Positions 10,877 to 22,809 of a stretch of 64,000 nucleotides of DNA are shown here, one piece after another (the first letter of the stretch is position 1; the number at the start of each line of letters is the position of its first letter). The DNA lies in contig JBBMNZ010000029.1 in the NCBI GenBank assembly GCA_037954325.1, positions 11,815,001-11,879,000 of the forward strand. Direction: 5' to 3'. The translations under genes and the position numbers were made by a program. This DNA comes from Fistularia commersonii. Lineage: Eukaryota; Chordata; Actinopteri; Syngnathiformes; Fistulariidae. The notes under the pieces are model-generated. The model was not told the DNA's origin, did no database searches, and saw only the letters and a list, made by a program, of their open reading frames with translations.

Positions 10877-11279
10877 GCCATGATTCTCTCATGGCTGTCT
10901 CTTCTTACAGTGTCAAAGTTTTTGTCAGATTTGCAAAGATGGAATGCAGGTGGACTGTTTCTGGCATTTCTCTTGCAGCTATCTAGCCACAAACACCATG
11001 TTGATAGTCCCACATTCTTTTTGGAAGCAAGAAAATTCTGTGGTAATTATCACATCACTAAAGTCTTTTGGGCTGTGTCAATCACTCTCTGCAGTGCTCT
11101 TCTGTCTGCCGCCACGCATCTACTATGTCACACTGTTGCGCTGTATGTCAGGATGCTCTCGATGAATTCTTGATAGGTCACAAGCAGCTTCTTGGCCATA
11201 TTGGTTTTCCTGAGCACACCACATTGCAGAATAAATGCCTCCCATCATCAGCTCAGCAGACAGCCTGCCCGACACCCTG
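10877..11279. other. No gene seen
   Basis: Sequence between LINE fragments without recognisable coding content; several overlapping short frames show no domain. Confidence 0.5.
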
Positions 11280-11600
11280 AATGCCTACTACAGCCGCTTC
11301 CAGCACTATTCCCCTCCTACTTAAAGGATACAACTATCACCTCACCCGATCCCTCAATACCATGCAGACGGTTAAGAGGGCTCAACAGGGGCTGTACTTT
11401 TGGAGGAGGCTGAGTACATTTGGCATGTCACCTCTTCTGTTCTTCTATTGTTGAGCGCATCTTAACCAGTTGCATCTCTGTGTGGTATGGCAGCACCACT
11501 GCTGTGGACCGCAGACACCCGCAGTGAGTGGTAAAGACTGCAGAGAAGATCACCAGGAGTCTGCCAGAGCTTCTTAATCAGTGCTGTAGTGTGTGCCAAA
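11280..11600 (+). mobile_element. Rex1/L2-like LINE fragment
   Basis: Broken + strand frames resemble the region after the RT palm of Rex1/L2-like LINEs: NAYYSRFQHY, a later SLCGM(A) pattern and TAEKITRSLPELL. All frames contain stops. Similar proteins are encoded at 41590-42595, 47480-48320 and on the - strand at 59267-61770. Confidence 0.5.
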
Positions 11601-11724
11601 GATCCTGCTGTTAGTACACATCTTGTTATGCATGTATACACAGAGACCCTGTTCTATACTCATGCTCAGAATCTTTGTTGCTTTCTCTTTGTTAACTCAT
11701 TATTGTGTGTAAAGTATTTCTATG

Positions 11725-12044
11725 GGGCGGCACGGTGGCGCAGTGGTTAGCGCTTTGGTCTTTCTGGGGGCCTTTCTGTGTGGAGTTTGCATGTTCTCCC
11801 CATGTCTGCGCGGGTTTCCTCTGGGTTCTCTGGTTTCCTCCCACAGTCCAAAAACATGCAGGTTAATTGGAAAAAATTGGGAAAATTGCCCCGAATGATT
11901 GAGTGACTGTTGTCTGTCTATATATGTGGCCCTGTGATTGACTGGCATCCAGTCCAGGCTGTACCCAACCTTTCGGCCAATGACAGCTGGGAGAGGCTCC
12001 AGCATCTCCTGTAACCCTGTGCAGGATAAGCGGCAGATGATTGG
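11725..12044 (+). mobile_element. DANA/Mermaid-like SINE with 13-bp target duplication
   Basis: The head reads GGCGGCACGGTGGCGCAGTG, with a tRNA-derived box A (GTGGCGCAGTGGTTAGCGC), and the body contains GTTTGCATGTTCTCCCC and GGTTTCCTCCCACAGTCC, words shared by DANA/Mermaid-like fish SINEs. The 13-bp duplications AAGTATTTCTATG lie at 11712-11724 and 12045-12057. The expected box B (GGTTCGA-type) is absent because sequence between box A and the body is missing, so this copy probably lacks a working RNA polymerase III promoter. Confidence 0.8.
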
Positions 12045-12057
12045 AAGTATTTCTATG

Positions 12058-13954
12058 TATTTCTAGTATATTCTAGTATATTCTATTTCTGAAATAGGCC
12101 ATCATTAGAAGACAGTTTAAATCTTAATCCTTCACTCTGTTCCTTAGGTCAGAGTTCACCCCTATATTACAGGTATCTGCAGGATTCCAAGGCATGCGTT
12201 ATGAAAAGACCACATGTATATCTTGTCACCAGCTGGGGGAAAGTAAACTTGAGAAAAAGGCCAAGCCTGTGGTCTTGAACTTACGGAAATGAGTCAGCAG
12301 TAATACTTGTTCCATATCTCAACTCAAATAACTGTTATCACCTCCAAATATCAGCTAAATCACCTCAATATTTCGACCCATGATAATGGGTACCAGACAA
12401 ATAACCGAAACACTGTCCTCTCTACAAATGGATGTTTTGTGTGTTTCCAAGACACCATTTATCAGGTTACATCAGCTGATTCATCATTTTTGGAAACACC
12501 TTCTCTTATCTTCAAAAGTTACTATTGGAAGGTGATAATGACTTCAGTTTTATTACAATTTTAGTTAAAAAATGTTCTCTTTGTGTTTGCTATGTTTTAG
12601 CCTTTTAACAGCAGGACATGATTATTAAGAATCAGTTTTGGTCCGTATGAATGAACACATCAACCGAAATTCCCTCCAATAGACCAACTAACAAAAAATG
12701 GATTTGTACCACAGTAAAGTTGCAAGAGATGGTTAGAGCACAGCTCATAAATCTGTCATTCAGCTGACAGTCATGACTCAACGACAACAGGATACCACAT
12801 AAAACTGCCACAACTGACAGAGATAGTATCTATCAGGTGGTTTACAAACATCATATACATTTTATGAAACATGTACCCCATGCTAGAGTCACTACAAAAA
12901 GGTTTGTCTGAGACCATTAAACATTTCAATTTAAACATTTTCAGTGTATCAGAGGTAGATTAAGGTACATTTTTATTATGAGTCTAAATGAAAAAAGGGA
13001 GCAGAATTTATTTTGGGAGCAAGAACAGTTGTGTCAAGGCCAGGCCAATCGGTATCATGGTTTTAGAAAAGACATGCTTAATGTAATTTCGCTTCTGAGA
13101 ATTGGGAACATCTTTGCTGTGTCATTGTAAAGAAATTACATAACAATTACTCAATTAATGAGATATGGCAGCATGATAAAGAAAATTATTTATGTGCCCA
13201 TTGCTGTTTGTCATGAGATGTATGCCTTGAAATGATCTGTACACTTCAAATCTCCAACTCTCTGTACAAAAATAATAACAAAATAATCAATATGTCTGAC
13301 TGGAACTGAACTAAAGGTGTCATCTTTGCCACATTAACATAAACTTGACGGTGTTTTTACTCGTCATCTATTTTTGGTTGTTAATTTAGACTACAAGATT
13401 CATTTACTTCATTTGATGTTTCAAGTGTCAACTGCCAAACACCAGGAAACTTTCAGATATAAAACTTCATTTGACCTTCTACTTACTCAGGGGGTAGTAG
13501 ATAATGACTGAATTTTCATTAGTGTTTCATTTGTATCTATTTCATCAAAGATGTTGGCTTAAACATTTTCGAAAATTGGTGTTATACCCAATGTGCTGGG
13601 CTGTGTGATTAGCGCTGATTGTGACCATTATATGACTATTGTTCATGTGAAATGGGATATATTTTATGACATTAGGTATTTCTACTTTTGGTTTTTACTT
13701 CATTGATTTATTTTAGTTTACTTTATTAATGTATATATTTATTTATCTATGTTTATAGTTAGATTTACGGTGCAGTGTATTCACCACTTTTGAACCAGAA
13801 TCCACATTTGTTATTTTGTTTTTAAATTGATGTAATTTTTGGCATTAGTGTTGAAACCATAGCAAACCCTAATCCTGCAATGAACCTGAAACAAAATTTT
13901 GACAACTCACATAAAAACACAAATTGTAAGTCCATGACTAATGTGTTAATCCAA

Positions 13955-13956
<2 letters not shown>
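12058..13956. other. No gene seen
   Basis: AT-rich unique-looking sequence with only short frames and no recognisable element. Confidence 0.6.

Positions 13957-14010
<54 letters not shown>
13957..14010. repeat. (TG)27 microsatellite
   Basis: An uninterrupted TG run of 54 bp. The CV- and HT-rich open frames across it on both strands come from the repeat. Confidence 0.98.
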
Positions 14011-14014
<4 letters not shown>

Positions 14015-14999
14015 CAAGTCTGTGTACTTGTAGCATTTGTTTGTAGCATAATGTCCTTCTGAAAAAGGTTAATCTTTTTTGTCAACCTCTGATTTGTGTC
14101 CCTAGTAATAAGGCAATCTACAATGCCATTTTCCTAATTCACTCATGAATGCTTCAGTCCTAACTGATTGCAAATATGTCCAATACAATGGACTAAGAAA
14201 GGTTTTAATGCCCATTGTGTGGCACAATGGACCCTAATTGTCAATTATTCATTACTCATGGGAAGAAGATGAATTGAACTGTTCAAAAATTCAAATGTAA
14301 TAAAGCATTATTATTGGTGGGGGGGAGGGTACTCTACAGGAGTGAAGCAGGAGAGCTGGAACATCTTGGTCCTTTGTCTTACTCTCTAACTAAACTCATG
14401 AAGCAGCTTCTTCTACATAGCTAAGGTAAAAATTACAAGTAAATGTTAAATCTGTCTTTATTGATATATTGTTTTATTATGAGGGAGATTAATGTATTTC
14501 AAAGCTCCCTGTTTATTTTTGTATGTTTCATTCATCGTTCTTTCATGTGACTCTAATATTATTATAGAGTACCTAAAATAATAATAGGCTTTGTAATTTT
14601 AACATGGTCATTATCTACAACCCAACATGTTGCAGCAAGTTTTATAGCTTCCCAAACAATCCTGGAATACAACAACGCTTTCTCTCCAAAAATTGAAGTA
14701 CAATTGTAACACCTGAAAAAAAAAATTAAAAGTAAGAAGGCCAGGAAAATAAACAAATAAATAATAAAAAAAGAAAAAAAAAATCCACTCTAGTTTCTGG
14801 TTCATTCCAAGTCCTTTAAACATCCGACGTGTAAAACAGACTCGAAAAACCATCACCCAGATATATATTCTTAAATAATTTTATTCTAGGTGTTGTATGT
14901 TTAAATTATCACTGTTAACTTCAATTGAGACAAATTTTCAACAGTTTCATGTGAAAGTTAAAGATGGGAAAGCCACAAAACAAAACAAAACAAAACAAT
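14011..14999. other. No gene seen
   Basis: AT-rich sequence with an A-rich stretch at 14720-14785; nothing recognisable. Confidence 0.6.
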
Positions 15000-15560
15000 A
15001 ACTGGGTGCACAGCTCAAGTCCAAACATCAAGGTCCACTTGGCAAACTCATGGACCACCATGTGATAGTATCACAGGTTCTGGGGAAAGTGGTGATCCAG
15101 GTCGCATTGCTGGGAGTAAATCTGGATTGCTAGAAGGGTGGAGAGGGTTCTGTGAACCGCTTCACCGCACCATCACCTGTAGAGTGCAGCAGGGTGGTTC
15201 TGATATTCCTCACCTCCAAGCCTTGACACACCTCCTGATAGACCTGCACATCAAAGATCCTCTTTTGATCACTGTGAAGCTCCTCTGGGACCCAGAAGCA
15301 ATTGAACATCCCATCCATCAGCTTCTCTGTGGTCATAGTGGTATTCTGGTCTAGGATTGCATACATTTCTGGCCATTTGGTGAGATGACCAGGACATACC
15401 TGTCTCCCTAGTCACTCAATGTGCCAGAACCAAGGATATCCACACCAACACTGTCCAAGGGGGCTGCCACCTGATACTGTTGCAGGGGAACATGAGTCCT
15501 CTCTGGTTCAGGCCTGCGGGAAGAGAGGAACGCTACAGACTGTTAGTGCAGTTCAGTCGG
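15000..15560 (-). pseudogene. Ty3/gypsy integrase fragment
   Basis: Read on the - strand, a broken frame starts with VGVDILG (first catalytic D) near 15455, then RYVLV, and a 78-codon frame (15130-15366) with EELHSDQ (second catalytic D) and the distal RTTLLHSTGDG block. These are the core integrase landmarks of Ty3/gypsy retrotransposons. The third catalytic position, normally E in a DGxxERF context, reads DGAVKRF, so the glutamate is replaced by lysine. A stop separates the first part from the second. It is inactive. Confidence 0.8.
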
Positions 15561-17772
15561 CCTCTGACAGTCTCTGCTTAGGCGCGATGCACATAGGAAA
15601 CCTCTGTTTTTCCGCTTGATAGTTGTGACTTGAACATTCTTGTGATGCGTTCGATGTAGTGGCCAACAACTTCAGTTTTTCTTATATTTTTCAATTTCTT
15701 TTAAATTTTTTTAACTTTTATGGTCATCATCCGGGGGGTGGTCGTGTACACCCCAGATGTGAGCATTTCTACGATCACCTTCCATCTATTGGCTAAGGTG
15801 GGGGGGGGGCACCTTACAAGTAAACTCTCTCTCTCTCTCTCTTCCTATATATATATATATTCATGTCTGCAGCCCAGTGGATGGGGACCTTTGCTCATGA
15901 GGACCGAGGACCAAATTTACTCAAGTTCAGAGATTTCTATGATAGCTCAATGTAGCTCACCCGAACAACGAGTCATCAAAAAACACATAAAAAGATGAAA
16001 ATTGAATACATTTTTGGTCGGTTCATAAAATTGTTAGTCAATCCTTTCTGAGAATGGACTAGACACAGGTTACCGGTATGATACTGTTTACTGGCGATCA
16101 CAGTTGATCATAGTTTGGTCTTCAACTGATTCTCTTTGTGCTTTTGGTATTTGGAAGGAAGCTGAATAACCAGTAAAGAACCCATGAAGTATCCAAATGT
16201 AGTGCTAGTCTGGGCAAATATTAGGAAAGACACTAAACATCTGTCAAGGTTCAAGGGAGATGCAGGCTTCACAATGTGAGAAAGGGTTTAACGAATGACC
16301 AGTTTATTGCTGTATAATTGGTCATATTACATGGTGACATTTACAAGGGAATAACTTGCAAAAGGACAAAAGAAAAGAGAAAAAGAGAAATTCTGAAATT
16401 CTTCTGGAACTCTGGAAAATAATGCAGTCCTTTGCAAATATATATGTGTGTGTATTCAGGATACAATCAGTACTTTCAAATGCTCCGATTGGGTCCAGGG
16501 CCTTTGTATACAATGGCAATTAAAAGTCTTGATTCTTGATTAGTAGCTTTTCTCTAATTGTCTCTATCATATCAATATACTTAACCTAATATAAACTATC
16601 TGGCTGAACCTTAACAATTTAGCACCAAGCATCTTCTAACATTTTAAATTGCCACGTTGACTCAAATCACAAGCTGCACCAGTCAGCTGAGGCTTAGCTG
16701 TCTCTCATCGTTATAGCAACAACACAGTTAATGCTGGGGTGGGGGTTAACATCCATTCCTTCCGGCCAAGATATCAAACACAGTGGTAACAAAGAAAAGT
16801 GGGATCATAGTTAATTGGAAACTTTGAATGTTGCTACTGCTATTGACTGGCTTTTGAAAGTTAATCTTTCACATGGCAACTTTCACATGGCAACTTACAT
16901 GGTTCACTTACAAGTCTGCCAGCATGACTAGCCAAAATACGCTCAATCACCAGGTTTCCAGTATTGAACAACTCTACATTAACGTTGGTTGAAACTCAAG
17001 TTGAAAGTCTGGTTGGAAAATAAAATTATTGGTATGATTATAGCTAAACTATGGTAATATTTCAGGTACTTATGTAGCTGCATGCCCAGTAGCTGCGTAA
17101 ACTTCACACATCCTCAAACAAACTGATAAAAAACCCAGGTCTGCTTCAACTCTACATTGAGACTGAAGAATTTGATATTACCTTTTTTTATTAATCCTTT
17201 GTTTAAGAAATTATTTTTTGCGTGTACAGTTCTCATATTCACTACATTCTCTCAATTTTTTTTTCTTATTTTCTTTTGCCTTTCTTGTTTATTTGTTTTC
17301 TTACTTTCAGTGAGTGCCTTAGAATAACTTAATGTTCCTTTTCCTGCACTGCATCATTGTTCTTAAAGCATTTTGTAAAACACTTTAACTTGCCTTTATG
17401 CTTTTTTGTCTCTTCGTTGCCATTATCACATCATCGTGTCCAATGGAAAGCTTTTGATTTTGCTTTTTATGGTCCCCATCCATTTTATTCTACTCAAAAA
17501 ACAACCTGGAAGTTTTAAGTTTGTGAATTATAAGACAAAAAAGCCAATTAAGTGAGTCACAGTAAAAATCTAGGTCTGTATATTTTTGAGAGGAATCTCC
17601 AAACTGTCTGATTTTAGAGAAAAATGTGAAATAAAAGAAACATTGACATCTTTCTTTCTTTCTGGGGAGTTCTCTTCCTGCTTCCAAAAACAGGAGACTT
17701 AGCCATGCTGAAAAAAATGGAGGCCTATGGCCTTATTGTGTACAGACTACAAAATCCTGTCCAGGGCACTTG
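15561..17772. other. No gene seen; low-complexity tract at 15798-15862
   Basis: Mostly AT-rich. A G10 run is followed by (CT)n and (AT)n at 15798-15862. T-rich segments lie at 17175-17300. No coding or repeat boundary was recognised. Confidence 0.55.
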
Positions 17773-17777
17773 CCAAC

Positions 17778-18190
17778 TGTCGGGGTTCAAAGGCCGACAT
17801 CAACACTCTCAGACAGGAGACGAGTCAAGTCTGTTCAGCTCGCGAGGAGAGTCAGTTGGAGCACCACCGTAGTAGTCTCCTGACAGCTCTGAGCTTCCTT
17901 CGATAGCATGAGCTTTTATCTGTAATGGGTGTTGTTACATTTGCTTAAGCAAGATAATAGTTAACGGGTAGACACATGTAGGGTGTCGCTTCTCACGGGA
18001 TAATCATGTTTTTAGTACAGCCAGCACTTTTCACAGCATTGTTTGCATCAGAGGACGTGGGTACAGGTTGCATAGCAAAAATATAACAGGATAAGTTTAC
18101 AGCTTGTATAGCTCGCATATCAGAATATGGTTCTCACACGTGATAATATAACACAGACAGTTTTGCCACATAAGGTAAATTACTCTAACA
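17778..18190. mobile_element. Solo LTR with perfect 5-bp target duplication
   Basis: The block begins TGTCGGGGTTCAAAGG and ends ACTCTAACA. CCAAC flanks it on both sides (17773-17777 and 18191-18195). A second member of the same family is at 56907-57281; the two align along their whole length apart from small indels, including about 28 bp near 18057-18085 that the other copy lacks. The shared ends define the family independently of either duplication. No TATA box or polyadenylation signal is obvious, so transcription orientation is not assigned. Confidence 0.9.
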
Positions 18191-18741
18191 CCAACAGACT
18201 GAAGGGTTTTCTTGGTAACATCAGCCACGCAGATCAATCCTATTGTGTCATGGACAGGGATATAGCAAACCTCCGGTGAAGGATTCTGCATACCAATTAT
18301 GCTAAACTTTTAGTCTGGCTCTGCGAAATTAGCTATTTGGCTGTTCAGGAAAAAAGGAGGCTCATGACCAATGAAAAGAGAACCCAGTCACAGTTTTAAA
18401 AGTATTAATTACGACTTGCTTAAAAGTGAAACTTAATACGTTTTCATTAATGGACCCCAGGGGGGACTTTTTCTATTTGGGCGGTAGGAGGCGATTTATG
18501 TTCCATTAACAACAACATTTACTTGATGTTTTTATCTTCAGTTGATCTCCCTGCCAGTTAAGCTCAGTATCTTTAAGTTTTCCACTTTGATGTGTCCTTG
18601 TCAAATACCAGTTTTAATTTTTTTTTTTTCAGACTCTGAAAAAACTCCAACAAAAGCTTTCTTTTTTGTCTGCCCTATTTTATTCTACTCTAAAAACAAA
18701 TGCTGTTATGCAACTTGTGAGTTTTAAATTTCTGAACCATA

Positions 18742-18755
18742 CCACCAGGTGGCAT
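18742..18755 (+). promoter_or_regulatory. CTCF-like motif
   Basis: CCACCAGGTGGCAT agrees closely with the vertebrate CTCF core (CCASYAGRKGGC). A match by eye only; occupancy is unknown. Confidence 0.35.
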
Positions 18756-18904
18756 CCATCGGGCGGGGGTCCCGTTACCTCTCTGAGATCTGGACCTTCC
18801 CCGCAACATTGCCCTCCCGTTACATAGACTGTTGCTACTGACACTGGCACAAAAAAAATAATTCTTTTATGTTGTTGCTCTTGAAATTGATGAATCAAAT
18901 TTTG

Positions 18905-18905
18905 T

Positions 18906-18933
<28 letters not shown>
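18905..18933. repeat. (AAAT)7 microsatellite
   Basis: Perfect tetranucleotide run. Confidence 0.95.
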
Positions 18934-18936
<3 letters not shown>

Positions 18937-19111
18937 TAATCACAATAGATAAGCACATAGTCATGTGCCCTAAGTATTATATGACAAGTAATTTTCTTTC
19001 AAACTTCATCACCTGCATTATATACAATCATTAAAGCTCTGAAGATTTCTGTTTATTCATCAGGGTTCCACCGTCAATGCGAATCAATCATAATAACCAG
19101 ATCAAACCAGA

Positions 19112-20345
19112 TTGGTCAAGGCCCGGGTTAACAACGACCGCCATTGGTACTGCGGACCTACAGGGAACCAATGGAAACTGGGCTACTGTAGATCAAAGAG
19201 GGAGAGGGGGAAGATTCGGAGGCAGAGAGAGAAGATGAAAGGCAAGAGTCTGGGACTGAGAGGAGAAACTATGAATAGTGGGACTATGACAGGAAAAGGT
19301 AGAGAGTTGGTCAACATGATGCAGAGAAGGAAAGTGGATATACTGTGTGTACAGGAGACCAGGTGGAAAGGATATAAGGCTGGAAGCTTAGGAGCAGGCT
19401 TTAAGTTGTACTATCATGATACTGACAAGAAGAAATGGAGTAGGAGTTATCTTGAAGGAGGAGTTTGTTAGGAATGTTCTGGAGGTAAAACGAATGTCAG
19501 ATAGATTTATAAGTCTGAAACTGGAAATCGAAGGTGTGATGCTCAATGCTGTTAGTGGCTATGCCCAGCAGATGGGATGTGAGTTTGAGGACAAGGAGAA
19601 GTTCTGGAATGAGCTAGATGAAGTGATGCAGATTATCCCAAGAGATGAGAGAATGGTAATTGGTGCAGACTTCAATTGGCATGTTGGTGCAGGCAATAGA
19701 GGGATGAAGAAGTGATGGGTAAATTTGGCATACAGTATAGGAACGCAGAGGAGCAGATGGTGGTAGATTTTGCAAAAAGGATAGAAATGGCTATGGTTAA
19801 CACCTTTTTCCAGAAAAAAACAGGATCATAGGGTAACTTCTAAGAGTGGAGGAAGGAGCATGCAGGTAGACTACATCTTGTATAGACGAGGTAACCTGAA
19901 AGAGATCAGCAAAGTAGGTGTAGGTGAGAGTGTAGCCAGACAGCATAGGATGGTGTCTTGTGGGATGACTCTGGTGACAAGGAAGATCAAGAGGGCAAAG
20001 GCAGAGCAGAGGAAAAAGTGGTGGAAGCTGAAAAGGAAGTAGTGTTGTATGGTTATCAGGGAGGAGTTGAGAAAGGCTCTGGGTGGTCAGGGAGAGCTTC
20101 CAGATGATTGGACAACAACAGCTAGTGTTATTAGGGAGACAGGGAGAAGAGTACTTGGTGTGTCATCTGGAAGGAAAGTAGTGAGGACGCTTGGTGGTGG
20201 AATGAGGAAGTGCAGCGGGATAGACAGAGAAAGTAGTTAGCAAAGAAGTGGGATACTGAGAGGACTATAGGAAACAGACAGGAGTACAGGGAGATACAAC
20301 GTAAGGTAACGATAGAGGTAGCAAAGGCAAAACAAAGGGCATACA
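19112..20345 (+). pseudogene. RTE endonuclease region (copy B)
   Basis: Successive frames encode an APE-like endonuclease that nicks target DNA for target-primed reverse transcription. Visible landmarks are CVQETRWKG (catalytic glutamate motif) near 19345, GADFNWHVG near 19665-19690 (catalytic D and N) and the C-terminal DYILYRRGNL and RQHRMV near 19870-19955 (histidine motif). Frameshifts occur near 19440, 19710 and 19815, and a stop follows at 20040. Basic KWWKLKRK-type sequence links it to the RT part. Confidence 0.85.
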
Positions 20346-21650
20346 ATGACTTGAATGCTCAGTTGGATACTAAGGAGAGCAAGAATGATTTATACAAGGT
20401 GGCAAAACAGAGAAATAAAGAAAGAGAAAGTAGCAGATATTAGTAAAAGTGAAGTGAGGAAGGTATTGAAGAGGATGAAGAGTGCAAAGGCAGTTAGTCC
20501 TGATCATATACCTGTGGAGGTGTGGAAGTGTTTAAGAGAGGCAGCGGTAGAGCTTCTGACTATTATTCAACAGGATCTTAGAGAGTGAGAAGATGCCAGA
20601 AGAATGGAGACAAAGGGTGATGATGCCCATTTTTAAGTATAAGGGAGATGTGCTGAATTGGGGTAACTATAAAGGGACAAAGTTGATGAGCTATACAATG
20701 AAGTTATGGGAAAGAGTAGTGGAAACTAGACTGAGAGCAGAAGTCAGCATTTGTGAACAGTAATATGGCTTTATGCCTAGAAAGAGTACTACAGATGCAG
20801 TATTTGCTAATGAGTGCTAATAGAGAAGTACAGAGAAGGCCAGAAGGAGCTGCATTGTGTTTTTTTTAACCTAGAAAAAGCATATGACAGGTTGCCAAGA
20901 GAGGAGCTCTGGTCTTGTGTGAGGAAACCTGGAATGGCTGAGAAGTATGTTAGACTGGTGCAGGACATGTATGCTAGCTGTGACACAGTGGTGTGGTGTG
21001 CTGTAGATGTAAGAGAGAAGTGCAAGGTGAGGGTGGGACTGCATCAGGAACTTGGGTGGAACGGTGAGGCCACAGGGGGTGGTGATCAAGAAGTTGTAGG
21101 ATTTCAGGTACTTGGGTTCAACAGTCCAGAGCAACAGAGAGTGTGGAAATTAGGTAAGGAGATGAGTTCAGGCAGGTAGGAATGGGTGGAGAAAAGTGTC
21201 AGGGGTACTATGCGATGAAAGACTATCAGCCAAAATGAAAGGAAGGTTGTACAAGAAAGTGGTGAGACCATCAATGCTGTATCGCCTAGAAACAGTGACA
21301 ATGACGAAAAGAAAGGAGGCAGAAATAGAGGTGGCAGAGATGAAGATGTTAAGGTTCTCGTCTATCAGAGGAATGGCTCATGTTAGCTGTTTTCGGTGAT
21401 AAGGTCAGATAAGCCAGACTGATATGGTTCGGTCATGTACAAAAGAGGGAAAGTGAATATATTGGTAGACGGATACTGGAATTGGAGCTGTCAGGTCTCG
21501 AGGAAGACCAAAGAGAAGATTTATGGATGTCGTGAGAGAGTATATGAAGGTAGTTGGTGTGAGAGAGGAGGATACAGAGAATAGGGTTAGATGGAGAAAG
21601 TTGATTCGCTGTGGCGACCCCCGAGGGGAAAAGCCGAAAGAAGAAGAAGA
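20346..21650 (+). pseudogene. RTE reverse transcriptase region (copy B), catalytic motif deleted
   Basis: KAVSPDHIPVEVWK near 20490-20530 and the motif A region FFNLEKAYDRLPREELW near 20860-20910 are recognisable; the usual D of motif A reads N in this copy. The frame then passes from GLHQ directly into the region that lies about 250 nt further downstream in copy E, so motif B and FADD are gone. The thumb-like C-terminal part (AEMKMLRFS, later HVSCFR) follows to about 21400. It could not have produced an active RT. Confidence 0.85.
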
Positions 21651-21655
21651 AGATT

Positions 21656-22074
21656 GAATTTAGAATCTCCTTTCTTATTTCCTTTTGTTTAATTTTGTAT
21701 GGATAATTACATACATACATACATACATTCATTTTGCTGTCTATTTATTTGTTGATTTTTTCTTGCTATCTTCTGTCTTCTGCCTATGTATTTATATTCA
21801 TATTCATATTTATTTCCTTGTCTTGGTTTGTCTTGGTTATGCTGTTGTTATGCTGCTGTGGCAAAGGACTTTCCCCTATGGTGATCAGAAATCTAATACA
21901 AAATAATGTTTGTACATTCATATGATCATGATCAAGTTGAAATAAAATGCCAAAAAATGTCAATATTTAAATTGTAATTTTCATTTTGTTCAATTTACAT
22001 GATACCTAGTTGGCCTTTGCATAAAAAATTAATAAGAAATGTTACCCGCCAGCCAAAATTATTGCCCACCCCTG
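21656..22074. mobile_element. hAT-like MITE, right part
   Basis: The sequence from about 21665 onward matches the MITE at 39432-39798 over the words TTTTGTTTAATTTTGTATGG, TTGAAATAAAATGCCAAAAA and TTCAATTTACATGATACC. Its right end is ATTGCCCACCCCTG at 22061-22074, a hAT-type terminus (reverse complement CAGGGGTGGGCAAT). The left terminus is missing; the copy starts where RTE copy B ends. About 190 bp of extra sequence at 21712-21900 is not in the other copy. Confidence 0.65.
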
Positions 22075-22809
22075 CTCTGGAACCAAACTGCATGTTGTGG
22101 AGGTATTGAGAAATGGGTGTTTAAATGAGATTGAACTCTATTCTCTCCAGAGCCAGCAAAAAAAAAAATACAACAACTCAAGAACCAAAGTTTTTCAAAA
22201 CTATTCACACCACTGGCCTGCCGTGAGAGGCATGTTCCTCATAACATCATTGTTTTCCATTCCTTTTCAAGGCAGTACCATACTTCTTTGAGGATTACTG
22301 CTGTTAACTTTTTACAAATAACCTTGAAATTGTGTCCTACTATCAGCCATCCACAGCCCAATCATATAAATATTACTCCCCAGTGCTGCATTACAGATTC
22401 TCTTTCTTTTTATGTGTATTTTTAGGTGGTTATCTGGACCAACAAAATGCTAGTTATTCATGTTTGTTTGTTTGTTTGGTTTGTTTTTTTTTATTCTTGA
22501 TAAGCAAAATCTGTTTGTGTCACTTTGTTTTAAGTCATTTACCAGTGTGTGCATTTACTGTAATTTAGTAATTCTACAAACAATATTTGGTTGTGGTTGT
22601 ATTCTATTGGTACAGCTGTAGAAAACACAAAAGACATTGCCCTGGTAAGGAAATTTTTAACCACACACAATTACTTTTCAACATGATCATCGTAGGTTTT
22701 GGCTCCTTACTCTTAGATACTGTATGTAGTATCTGCTGCTGTATTGGCCAATTCCGTCTCTGAGAGTGAAATTGTCAAACAGTTGACAGAACCTGAGAAT
22801 TTGTTTTAG
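22075..22809. other. No gene seen
   Basis: AT-rich spacer with T-rich runs; no recognisable element. Confidence 0.55.

Larger units (their letters stand above)
18196..19064. other. No gene seen
   Basis: AT-rich sequence with an (AAAT)n run at 18905-18933 and one CTCF-like motif at 18742-18755. Confidence 0.55.
19065..21655 (+). mobile_element. RTE-type LINE copy B, long, internally deleted
   Basis: This + strand copy runs from the leader (GCGAATCAATCATAATAACC, as in the copy at 29.8-30.6 kb) through an APE-type endonuclease and an RT to the 3' tail GCCGAAAGAAGAAGAAG at about 21655. Compared with the copy at 51916-55089 it lacks about 250 nt around 21047 that encode the FADD catalytic motif and flanking residues. 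Many stops and frameshifts occur. The 5' end is slightly truncated. Confidence 0.9.

Noticed and set aside
13822..14085. His/Thr-rich and Cys/Val-rich frames on both strands
   Set aside because: They are translations of the (TG)27 microsatellite.
17440..18730. Apparent similarity between 17470-17540 and 18655-18735
   Set aside because: Short T-rich words (TTTATTCTACTC, GTGA/TTTTAAG) match but no consistent edges or longer alignment could be seen.
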